A stretch of DNA of 36,609 bases from a virus, in the IMG/VR virus record IMGVR_UViG_3300035034_000974, positions 1 to 36,609 of that record. One strand, given 5' to 3'. Positions within the stretch are counted from its first letter, which is position 1. Each line of letters begins with the position of its first letter. The position numbers and the translations under genes are program-made. The notes under the pieces were generated by a model. It worked only from the letters and a program-made list of their open reading frames with translations. It ran no database searches and had not been told where the DNA came from. Shown in pieces: positions 30,701-36,609 of this stretch.

Positions 30701-33125
30701 CGTTATAGATATTACGTCTATACCAATTATCTAAAGTTTTTATTAAAAACTCTTTAGGATCTCTCATGGCAGAAACAAATTTAGGCCTTGGCTTGTCTAT
30801 AAATTTTTGAGCTTCTTTTTTACTCATGCTTTTTAAGTATTCTTCCTTCGTTTTCAAACGTTCTGAAAGTTTTTTAATTTCCCAATCATCTTCTGCCATT
30901 AAAACCTTATGATCTTTTCTAGCTTTAATTATTTTTAATTCTTGTTGTTTTATATAGTCTTTAAAAACAAATTCAATCTCCTCATAAATTAGGTCATCTT
31001 CCAGATATTCAAAATAATCTTTATCTTTAACATTATGAAGTTCAATATATTCATCAAAAAGATTTTTTTCTTTTAGAAGTGCTTCGAAACCTTTCATATC
31101 TAAAACAATATTTTCAACGCCTTCAATATAATCGACACCTTTTTTATTTCTTATTTTATATAATTCTTTTAAATCTTTTTGAAATTGTTTTAGATTTAAA
31201 TCATCTAAATATTCTTCGTAGGTCGGCGTAGATTTTTTGATTGTATCTACTTCAGAAAGTAACTTAGCTTCTGCTTCTTTATTTTTAAGAACGACTTTAT
31301 CAAAAACTTTTTGCATATAGTTCCTTAGATTAAGATCTTCATTAATATAATCTAAAGCTTCTAAATTATTCTGATATTTTTCTTTAAGTTTTGAAAGATC
31401 TTCTAATTGACGTCCAAAGATATGAGGAATCTCTGTGTCTCCGAATCCAGTAATCTGACGAAGAATTTCACCTTCTCGTTCTTCTACCCCCGTAATTAAA
31501 CGTATAAGATTGGTCTGGTTATTCTGATCTTGGACACGAACATCACTAAAAAAATTAACAGTTTTAATTTGGATCTCGTCTATAGATTCTTTTCTAATAC
31601 TAGACATCTTTTCAAGACGTTCGATTTCTTGTTTCTTACTTAATATGTTTAGAGTTTCTAACGTTTCATTTAAAAAATCTTCATAGTTCTGAAAGGCGTT
31701 TCCAGACCTTGCGTTTATTTCTTTAATTTTTGAGATATACTCACTGATTGATTCTACCTTATGTTTCTTTTTAAAGTATTCCATGACTTCAACTATGATC
31801 TTACCATAATCTTCTCCAGAACTTCGGAGTATTTTCTCAATTTTTATTTGATCTGCCAAGGCTGATTTTTGCCAATCAATAGCTAACATCTCTGGAGACA
31901 TTTTCCCTTCTTTAGCTAAGCTAAGAGCAAGATTAAGTCTACTCGTTACATCCGTGTAGACTTCATTAACCTCATCAAAACGCATGAAAGAATAAGTATC
32001 ATCAAACTCTCTATAAGGTTCTAATCTAGCACGATGTTGAGACGCAGTATATTTAGCAACCCAACTATTTCCTTTACTAATAACATACCAAGCAGGGTAA
32101 AGACCTGTAGCCCCAGTTGCACTTTTAAGTATTCCTCGTTCATACTTCTCTGTGAGTTTAACCATTTTGCGAATACCTTGTAGATTTGTAATTGACATAA
32201 AATCTGTCGCAATAGATTCTGCATTTTGAAATAATTTAACAAAATCAGATGTGATAAGATCGTCTGTTAATTTTAAAGACCCTTCAGTTTCCATACCTCG
32301 TACTACAGCTTTGATTGAGTCATCCATAGTTACCTTATCACCCTTGAAATAAGCTTTAATAGCACGTTTAGATAGACGTGTGTAAGCTTCCTCACTAAGT
32401 TCTTTACCAACATCCCCCGCAGTTGTTTTAAGAGCTTTAGCAAGACTACCTTTCATAAGCCCAGTTGCGATTGCTTTCGTACCAAAGGTTGCCCAATTTA
32501 AAGGGTCGGTTACAATCTCTGCCATAATATCTGTGACTAGATTACCAGTATGCCAATCATAATTTTTACGACCTTCACCACCTACGCCTAGGGCATGTTT
32601 CACACCTTCTGTTCCCGCCATAGCCTTAGCTTTAATTACATTAGCTCCTGAAGCGGCATCAAAAGTTTCTCCTAAATTAATAAGTTGATTAATACCGAAA
32701 GCTTTCCAATTTCCTTTAGCTAAAGGTTGGATAGTTGTTTTGTTTAAAAGATCTAAAGAACTCGGGATGATATTTAAGAACGGTATCTTTTCAATACCAC
32801 CCCAATCTCTCCGTTTCATATCTCTATCAAAAGTACCTAAAAGAACATCTGCTAAAGAATTTATTTCAAAAGGATCATTATAATTAGACATAACCGACTC
32901 GCGTTGATATGGTATGTAAGGAGGGTTAAGTTGTCGGAACATCCAATTCCTTTTAGAAGTTTCACTAGCTGAAGAACGTGGAGGTAAATCTACAGCAGGC
33001 CAAGCTTCAGATTTAAAATAATCATAGGGGTCAGAATTAAACGGAGTCTGTTCCCACTCCGTAAAAGGTATTTCATATTGTTTTCTTTTAATTTCTTCCT
33101 CTGTTGGAAAAGGTAAGTAACCCAT
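24735..33125 (-). CDS. Giant virion-associated polyvalent protein with DnaQ-like exonuclease domain
   Basis: 2796 residues, about 23% of the window. A minus-strand GGAGGTGAT is 6 bases before the ATG at 33125. The N-terminal region (about 1-420) is amphipathic with membrane-like helices; 420-1440 is Lys/Glu-rich helical. At 1447-1560 an embedded DEDD exonuclease is visible: VADIES (D1447, E1449) and HNGEKFD (D1560); the third acidic motif is less clear. The C-terminal 450 residues (including FPFYTFTMRNLDFW) resemble domains of large polyvalent phage proteins injected with DNA. I infer an ejected internal protein that protects or processes entering DNA. Last gene of the late operon. Confidence 0.75.
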   Translation of the reverse strand: MGYLPFPTEEEIKRKQYEIPFTEWEQTPFNSDPYDYFKSEAWPAVDLPPRSSASETSKRNWMFRQLNPPYIPYQRESVMSNYNDPFEINSLADVLLGTFDRDMKRRDWGGIEKIPFLNIIPSSLDLLNKTTIQPLAKGNWKAFGINQLINLGETFDAASGANVIKAKAMAGTEGVKHALGVGGEGRKNYDWHTGNLVTDIMAEIVTDPLNWATFGTKAIATGLMKGSLAKALKTTAGDVGKELSEEAYTRLSKRAIKAYFKGDKVTMDDSIKAVVRGMETEGSLKLTDDLITSDFVKLFQNAESIATDFMSITNLQGIRKMVKLTEKYERGILKSATGATGLYPAWYVISKGNSWVAKYTASQHRARLEPYREFDDTYSFMRFDEVNEVYTDVTSRLNLALSLAKEGKMSPEMLAIDWQKSALADQIKIEKILRSSGEDYGKIIVEVMEYFKKKHKVESISEYISKIKEINARSGNAFQNYEDFLNETLETLNILSKKQEIERLEKMSSIRKESIDEIQIKTVNFFSDVRVQDQNNQTNLIRLITGVEEREGEILRQITGFGDTEIPHIFGRQLEDLSKLKEKYQNNLEALDYINEDLNLRNYMQKVFDKVVLKNKEAEAKLLSEVDTIKKSTPTYEEYLDDLNLKQFQKDLKELYKIRNKKGVDYIEGVENIVLDMKGFEALLKEKNLFDEYIELHNVKDKDYFEYLEDDLIYEEIEFVFKDYIKQQELKIIKARKDHKVLMAEDDWEIKKLSERLKTKEEYLKSMSKKEAQKFIDKPRPKFVSAMRDPKEFLIKTLDNWYRRNIYNANKNDVFSDFFRIQEDIALAKEIRENTKVKTKIVEQDSIIRGLNQQLHRLQKDVQKLPLINRYKQNVLYKGNTPFYNKLIDEIEANINAFIDDISKQIFDSKGDLSKVDFYKFNIQVRINNFMTGYNKLFKDTLQEVDPFEEGVNINMKMKKMYDQAIKQGKIIDVLQESQLKHLKVNELQPIVKPIEIDPKKVKEVVHELDKQFPDLENLSGWLDENSSLVNLIAEKVQSKTSYMFYRKLSSKIIFGFKDSEKRYIEYLKERSFELSKLRKKAVNLKYPQERYEEAISVFRKEQKDFQAFQKVHWALRQRLTQELKNMEGSKYPTEYIQYKLIQILDEYIPKTLSTPKHLGITEAISGQYNFIKNPIEIYSAVKKAGASTPPEYLAEVIHNFKGAAENLSAKSAFADNWLELQRIIRQLNKGNKYQEGLRVLDDLTVMLDDINPIKVTARELDVTAGKKYYTFKMEHVSSLLKILVGSKEAETINTFIKSLDTNEGTGSFLRTITDAKVPESLKKLKELSEEIMEYSGKYNSYISFLEDLNRARITDTTRMSLLTTIQNYARLDPVKFDTQFEWHFKNILEKMHDNVNSREMKRSQSLEKLEGTKHTASDDVEGLTRFMEKELPELFENSIKRFVVADIESTTLYSITGSILELGFKEFRSSGKVAVLRRKAGTNNPLDTPQKIVLDKFFDPKLAKYDTEAKQLNAFDAKFSKEQRTEAQVISEFIDSLRAMETKAGTPPTLVFHNGEKFDIQFILGRMKALGFPRRERKYFEKLDMIDTLKEIRKKEGFFEISEKEIREMRKVLRNYTDRMLGTNSTKLINPNNGRLASLLMQLAKEFDSLAGDGVNKIPAMRVNKNSLNDYSREFRELGGMIYEQFINISQTNKRLSWMSVTNEWLESPEGLVFFREYMQSVFPKMTDEQIIEKYGEYLNPGKFLYASSEGPNFLGFKVGVDFTSIIEYFKFVEGDKINASLAKSLTSMSKTLNKMHKAVKNPYLLEANAADIRKALKVLKPVGMNSISLSGRPMINDQGSLVPLFNATSQDFLSKFRTDKPDVLSNWVMLEYLYKQYERRDGLSQALIDRLPPKVAELLTPKGRELVYQYSKPGSEKTYAEAMLEFTIDSNVADPAIRRAVAKSFQESKENYVKLAQTYHGNKFSRAVTQALAADLEDTQNLLDVFVRRMDNADLEEQQVLLDSLGKYFDNLATQQLEQVLKLDNNNLIRLMVHQAPWFEFNLRTVNDNPRLKEALANFMLKKDELAELGLEIESKEERMYVGLGSSLKLESIIEEGKVRFKLNDEFVEEPMLKDLNLSKAGEELDEELNMALVNTRASLHRLSEGRAVGSVGDLAGKEFLEELHNKIPQEIQAKMLDLENFTHRNFFRKLRYNFINLGSIANRKEKSKYVPNTIISLYKNNVEQSALHSSAKAKYAQMWYDESFSINNGWMKNASDEEVMKALQQQPEFRLVALVTGGKRDFEMLEISPSSVDAIKDARRLEAIVMPYHTYSRAFEVINTNELDHPAMKLWNKIIYTYKIGYLFSPGVFMRNFIDSTMKNMISTGETKELAKAEYDAGVLLSKYNQAVETIIKMDPNRRFRNDHVEAYFSLMNPTLDRETYEFMHAFIMDGPSAGLTGPWKNYYKVRPGEDDKEEGMWKSFVHLSNAAMAPNQVIEQISRLGQHLYNISRGKTDIESFYSIAKTHFDYSIKSDTERMMEAVFPFYTFTMRNLDFWVETIINQPWVANLFRDVMTPIWNFDDTDHYELEHNYSLQYQILSGNIPLYDNGMTFKANPSFMDVYNIGTDPIGSMASKLNAPTGSLLSETLKANQEQLPEPLKKTLNVFGEPTGLKGQTSALLPIIGTAMQRYGELGPKYTERTGQEIHKVVPGILGATKRFAPYKPKPYTGNTMRKLKPYESTWQNYSKQMNGGDYVSKTWHKTHYSNFYMRKFDWYDSFYKKHYTLTGKSKMQLRMIPVTGQSVQYRIKDMTYRS

Positions 33126-33132
33126 TTTGTTA

Positions 33133-34473
33133 TCACCTCCAGGCTCGCCTAACTCCAGAGCTGCGTGTTTGATTATTCGTACTTCTTTTTTTTGGTTTGA
33201 GAGGGTCATTGGCTCCACCCCAACCAGGAGCGTACTTCTCATAAGGTTTGATTTTATCATACATCTTATCTCTTTGTGCTTTAGAGATTAATTTATTCTC
33301 GTAAGCACTATTAAATGAACCTCTTACTTGACCATAAGTCTTTCCCTCAAACATATCTTTACCACCTAAAGAACCTAGTTGACTCATACCTTGTTGTTCA
33401 AGACCAAAGAGCATTTGCGAATCAGCGTCACTAGAACCACCTCCACCTGAACTACTTCCTCCACTACTAGAACCCCCATAGCTTCTTGCTTGAGCTCTCG
33501 TGCCCGCTAAGTTCTGATTTGCAGCATATTTAGTTCCTGCTAGGTTCTGATCTGCGGCATAACGTTCAGCCTCAACTTGGGCCATCATACCTTCTAGTTG
33601 TTTAGAAGCTTGGTCCATCCTAGCTTGATAGTCCATTTCTCCTACACCAAACTGAGTGTCAGCGGCGTAGTTAGCTGAGTCAAGTTGTCCAATCTGTTGT
33701 TTGAGCATGTTAGCTGCATCCATGGCATCTTGCGAATTTCTAGCCATATCAGCAGTCTTTTCATCCTGGAGAATATTACGTTCTTGCCCTAGCTCTGTAG
33801 CTCCAGCTGCACTTTCTTGCCCGACACCTAAAATAGCACTTAGTTCATTAGCAGCTTGCATACCTCTAGAAGCTCCAGTTGCTACGGCTGCAGCGTTATT
33901 CTTTCGGATAGTATCAAGAGCTGTTGTCTGAGTCCCATACATTTGGTCATAAAATTGATTTTCGGTTTTAGCAAACGCTTTATCCTTTGCGGCGTACTCC
34001 GTTTCAGTAGCTTTATTAAACTTCTCTAGAATAGATTTTTCATCGTAGTCTATCCCATACAGTTTTGCAAGATCCTCACCCATAAGATTTGGTTGCTTAT
34101 ATGGCTTTTCTTCTGGTGCTGGTGCTGAGGACCCCCCAGAAGATGTAGATTTGGGTTTAGAACCTGAAGTGTTTAAAGACCTTCCTGCATATATTTTATT
34201 CTTGTCTTTAATATTGTTGTCTTTAACTAATTTATCAACAGTCGTATCAAACTTCTTAGCTATGGAAGTTAAAGTATCCCCTGATTTAATTTTATAATCT
34301 CCAGAACTTTTAGAACTAGAACCAGAGCCAACGTTTTTCAACGTGGCCCCAGCTTGAATTTTATTCTTATCTTTAATATTATTGTCTTTAACTAACTGTT
34401 TAACAGTCGTTCCAAACTTTTTAGCAATAGCCGAAAGCGTATCACCTGATTTAATTTTATAACTATCAGCCAT
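33133..34473 (-). CDS. LysM virion-type protein
   Basis: 446 residues. Two LysM repeats (about 3-48 and 59-104: YKIKSGDTL...), which bind peptidoglycan, share almost the same sequence, so they are a recent duplication. A Ser/Gly/Pro linker leads to a helical part rich in Ala, Gln and Met (about 145-340), like internal or tail-tip structural proteins. A Gly/Ser run (about 330-350) follows, then a compact end. Its 3' end carries the SD of the giant protein gene, implying joint production. Role: virion wall-contact or DNA-ejection component, by inference. Confidence 0.7.
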   Translation of the reverse strand: MADSYKIKSGDTLSAIAKKFGTTVKQLVKDNNIKDKNKIQAGATLKNVGSGSSSKSSGDYKIKSGDTLTSIAKKFDTTVDKLVKDNNIKDKNKIYAGRSLNTSGSKPKSTSSGGSSAPAPEEKPYKQPNLMGEDLAKLYGIDYDEKSILEKFNKATETEYAAKDKAFAKTENQFYDQMYGTQTTALDTIRKNNAAAVATGASRGMQAANELSAILGVGQESAAGATELGQERNILQDEKTADMARNSQDAMDAANMLKQQIGQLDSANYAADTQFGVGEMDYQARMDQASKQLEGMMAQVEAERYAADQNLAGTKYAANQNLAGTRAQARSYGGSSSGGSSSGGGGSSDADSQMLFGLEQQGMSQLGSLGGKDMFEGKTYGQVRGSFNSAYENKLISKAQRDKMYDKIKPYEKYAPGWGGANDPLKPKKRSTNNQTRSSGVRRAWR

Positions 34474-34485
34474 ATCTATACCTCC

Positions 34486-34662
34486 TTATTTACTTAGACC
34501 TGTCGTGGTTTTAAGACGTAGAAAAAGGTTAATGACTGATAATGCGACCCCTTGTATTTCTGGGTCAATAACAAAATATTCGGTAAGAGCTTGAGCTGCG
34601 ATTAAAGTACCAAGAAATACGTTGGCCCAAAGTGTTTTAGATGTAAACCATTTTTTAAACAT
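34486..34662 (-). CDS. Small holin-like membrane protein, 58 aa
   Basis: Starts MFKKWFTSKTLWANVFLGTL, a basic amphipathic head followed by a hydrophobic stretch (about 11-27) and a second weaker one (about 38-50), typical of small phage holins placed next to an endolysin. Minus-strand SD AAGGAGGGGG. It lies between the second membrane protein and the LysM virion gene. Confidence 0.7.
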   Translation of the reverse strand: MFKKWFTSKTLWANVFLGTLIAAQALTEYFVIDPEIQGVALSVINLFLRLKTTTGLSK

Positions 34663-34681
34663 AGTCCCCCTCCTTAATTTT

Positions 34682-34888
34682 TTAAGTTAGCGTTAGTAAA
34701 GTTGCTAGGACTGAAATGATTGCTGTAAAAACAGCCGTAGCTACAGTCGCAATAACTGTAATATAGGGTGGTAATCTATCTTGCATTTTTTCTAACAACT
34801 CCTCTAAACTAGTCGTCCTATAAACTAGAAGTTGTACAGCGGCACAGGATTGTTCATTACTACACTGTGGTCTGTCTACTTCGACCAT
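34682..34888 (-). CDS. XhlA-like membrane protein, 68 aa
   Basis: A soluble, partly coiled-coil N-terminal half (residues 1-42) and a single C-terminal membrane helix (about 43-67, TVIATVATAVFTAIISVLA). This is the layout of XhlA/haemolysin-type lysis accessories that work with holins. SD GGAGGGAGG. It follows the amidase gene with 11 bases between them. Confidence 0.7.
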   Translation of the reverse strand: MVEVDRPQCSNEQSCAAVQLLVYRTTSLEELLEKMQDRLPPYITVIATVATAVFTAIISVLATLLTLT

Positions 34889-34899
34889 ATGCCTCCCTC

Positions 34900-35625
34900 C
34901 TATTTAACGCGTAATTTACTTTCTACTTCAAGAGCTCTAGGATTAACTTTAGGATTTAACCTCTGGAGTTCTAAAACATTAGTATTATAATGTATAGCTA
35001 ACGCCCAAAGAGTATCTCCTTTTTTTATAGTGTGGTATTCAGCTCCTCCAATAATGAGGTGAGCCCCAACTCTTATAAAATTAACATTCTGGATATTGTT
35101 ATCCTGAGCGATCTTTCTTACATTAGTTTTAAATCTAACTGCGAGATGACTTAATGTATCCCCAGCCTTAACAATATATTTAAAAGTATCATCTGGTTCT
35201 TGTTGTTTAGGTTTAACTAAATCTTTTCTAAGTTGATCCATATCCGTGTGTTTACCTGGGCAAAGAGTCGCTGCTCCTTTAACTTCTTTATGTCCTAAGA
35301 CATTTTCAACGGAAATAGAATATTCTGCCATATCTTCTTGTATTGATTTTATCAGAGTTTCCATTTGTTGTCTAGTAGGTTCCCTGTTTTCTAAGTTTCC
35401 GATTAAAGCATATCCAATAGATTTTCGATTCATACCATCAGCTCTCGTATGAGCACCCGCGATCTTTAACGATCTACCTAAGACAAGTTTACCATCTTTT
35501 TCAATGATCTTATTATAAGCAATATCTTGGTACCCTCTAATATCCATGTGGTATCTTCTAACTTGTTCCGTATCTTTTTCCTCTGCAGCAGTATGGTGTA
35601 AAATAATATACGTTCTTTTAGCCAT
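34900..35625 (-). CDS. Endolysin: N-acetylmuramoyl-L-alanine amidase with two LysM repeats
   Basis: 241 residues. The amidase_2/PGRP domain (about 1-140) shows ILHHTAAEE (first zinc His), VLGHKEVKGAATLCPGKH (second His and the C-P-G-K motif) and the Tyr region between. Two LysM motifs (about 147-190 and 195-241) bind peptidoglycan. It cuts the bond between MurNAc and L-Ala to lyse the host at the end of infection. No signal peptide, so a holin must release it; two candidates lie next to it. Confidence 0.93.
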   Translation of the reverse strand: MAKRTYIILHHTAAEEKDTEQVRRYHMDIRGYQDIAYNKIIEKDGKLVLGRSLKIAGAHTRADGMNRKSIGYALIGNLENREPTRQQMETLIKSIQEDMAEYSISVENVLGHKEVKGAATLCPGKHTDMDQLRKDLVKPKQQEPDDTFKYIVKAGDTLSHLAVRFKTNVRKIAQDNNIQNVNFIRVGAHLIIGGAEYHTIKKGDTLWALAIHYNTNVLELQRLNPKVNPRALEVESKLRVK

Positions 35626-35645
35626 TACTTATCACTCTCCTTTGT

Positions 35646-36050
35646 TTATTCATCCTCAATTATTAAATCTATAAGTGGGACTAAATCTTTAGGCTCCACT
35701 GTAGTCTGCCTATTCTCATCCTTAAATTCAAACTCCGATAGCTTAATTGGTTTAAGGTCAACCTCCACTTCCACGTCAAATAATTCTTTTAGCTCTCTAT
35801 TCCACTCCTCCTGCTTATCTGGCATAGGGAGTATGGTACCATTAAGTTCAATTTTTAGCTCTCCTTTTTCATCTTTGGCACCATACTTGTCAATAATTTC
35901 CTTCCTTTTTTCCATGGCGGTTTCATAATCTATTGATAATAATTTGACAGCCTTTGCTATTTTAAAAGATGTGCTGAAAGGTAACTCCTTTCTGTTTAAC
36001 GTGTTTAAAGATTCCATCATAGGTATTATTTTTTTTACTTTAATTTGCAC
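35646..36050 (-). CDS. DUF1617-like phage protein
   Basis: 134 residues, GTG start nine bases after GGAGG. The pattern IPMMESLNTLNRKELPFSTSFKIAKAVKLL follows the DUF1617 family seen between tail genes and lysis genes of Firmicute siphophages. The chain is acidic; function unknown, probably a tail accessory or assembly factor. Confidence 0.65.
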   Translation of the reverse strand: MQIKVKKIIPMMESLNTLNRKELPFSTSFKIAKAVKLLSIDYETAMEKRKEIIDKYGAKDEKGELKIELNGTILPMPDKQEEWNRELKELFDVEVEVDLKPIKLSEFEFKDENRQTTVEPKDLVPLIDLIIEDE

Positions 36051-36067
36051 CTACTAACGCCTCCTTG

Positions 36068-36609
36068 TTATAGTATTGTAGCCCAAGCACTCCAAACTCC
36101 ATCATGTCCCCATCTATACTTCACCCTGTTAGAGCTATAGGCATATGCTGTTTGCATCCTTCTAGTTGAGTTATAGTGTATAGTTTGTACATACCAAAAG
36201 TTTGAATCTGGAAAATTAGCACCTGTTCCGATCACCCACTCTGAAGTAATATTATTACAGTTACTGGATGATTTGTATTGAGCTTTTCGCCAAGACGTAG
36301 CGAGATAACCATCAATAGAATTTATAGTACCATCAGCAGTAATACCTCCACTAGCATATAAACTTCCTTTTATCACAGGATCAACTAGCTGTGGGCCACC
36401 ACTTACATTTCTAGCTAAAGCCCACAACTGATCTTCAAGGTTGTAATAAGAAGGGACATCACCTTCTACTAATTGTATACCATCCCAGCCTACCCATTGA
36501 TCGGAAGTCTCGGTGTAAGGTACAATTCTTATAAATGCACAATCTGAAGTAGTCGTAACGGTATTAGATATTCGTAAAACACCATCAGCATCATCCACAT
36601 ACTTCATGA
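36068..36609 (-). CDS. C-terminal part of a tail fibre/receptor-binding protein (partial)
   Basis: The gene runs off the right edge; only its last 180 residues are in the window. The end has the pyocin-knob pattern (YLATSWRKAQYKSS..., WYVQTIHYN, YRWGHDGVWSAWATI), a short beta domain at the tip of fibre proteins that contact the host surface. Gly, Ser, Asn and Thr are abundant, as in trimeric fibres. It marks the end of the tail module before the lysis genes. Confidence 0.8.
   Translation of the reverse strand, partial: MKYVDDADGVLRISNTVTTTSDCAFIRIVPYTETSDQWVGWDGIQLVEGDVPSYYNLEDQLWALARNVSGGPQLVDPVIKGSLYASGGITADGTINSIDGYLATSWRKAQYKSSSNCNNITSEWVIGTGANFPDSNFWYVQTIHYNSTRRMQTAYAYSSNRVKYRWGHDGVWSAWATIL

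Noticed and set aside
32021-32242. Separate minus-strand 73-residue protein within the giant gene
   Set aside because: Different frame from the main gene, no SD and no motif; shadow frame.
1-36609. tRNA genes, integrase or attachment sites
   Set aside because: I found no cloverleaf with a CCA-type end, no tyrosine or serine recombinase motifs and no repeat pair suited to att sites in the window. A lysogeny module may lie outside.

Overview
The window is part of a double-stranded DNA tailed-phage (or prophage) genome from a low-GC, probably Firmicute, host. Evidence for this is a large terminase subunit, tail-fibre, holin-like and endolysin genes, a family A DNA polymerase with its own primase-helicase, strong Shine-Dalgarno (SD) sites of the GGAGG type in front of almost every gene, and AT-rich, tightly packed operons. 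I cannot name the phage.

Layout. The minus strand at the left end carries a small gene and the large terminase, running leftward out of the window (1-1969). A divergent control region (1970-2334) separates them from a long plus-strand early/replication arm (2335-24704). That arm ends at a bidirectional terminator (24699-24730) facing a second minus-strand block (24735-36609): tail-fibre end, DUF1617-like protein, LysM amidase, two small membrane proteins, a LysM virion-type protein and a 2796-residue giant virion-type protein. If the genome is circular or circularly permuted, both minus blocks are the two ends of one late operon starting near 1990.

Early arm. 2.3-5.2 kb: an unknown 414-residue protein, two small acidic-tailed proteins with the same C-terminal peptide (EEVPLFE), and between them a probable replication origin with four perfect DnaA boxes framed by a 16-bp inverted repeat. 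5.2-7.5 kb: small zinc-finger proteins, a MazG-like pyrophosphohydrolase and a membrane-anchored lytic transglycosylase. 7.6-11.2 kb: a ubiquitin-like conjugation cassette (unknown protein, ubiquitin-like protein, E2-like, JAB/JAMM protease, E1/ThiF-like). 11.2-13.1 kb: a reverse transcriptase flanked by three structured noncoding segments. 13.1-24.7 kb: replication and recombination genes (SNF2-type helicase, AAA ATPase, single-strand-binding-type protein, primase-helicase, DNA polymerase I, RuvC-like resolvase, dATP/dGTP diphosphohydrolase-like protein, YqaJ-type exonuclease).

Most notable. The reverse transcriptase sits in a retron-like setting, but with three candidate msr-msd-like RNAs instead of one: one upstream (11237-11568) and two head-to-tail downstream (12751-12983 and 12986-13131). 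Each is closed by its own 8-11 bp terminal complementarity, and each holds the same 8-bp hairpin with a 3-nt loop, with compensatory base changes. I infer a single RT serving several RNA templates. It lies directly after the ubiquitin-like cassette. Several further RNA/DNA motifs recur, notably a four-copy hairpin with a conserved AGGGTGA loop and covarying stems upstream of early genes. All functional statements are by motif reading only; no database search was possible.
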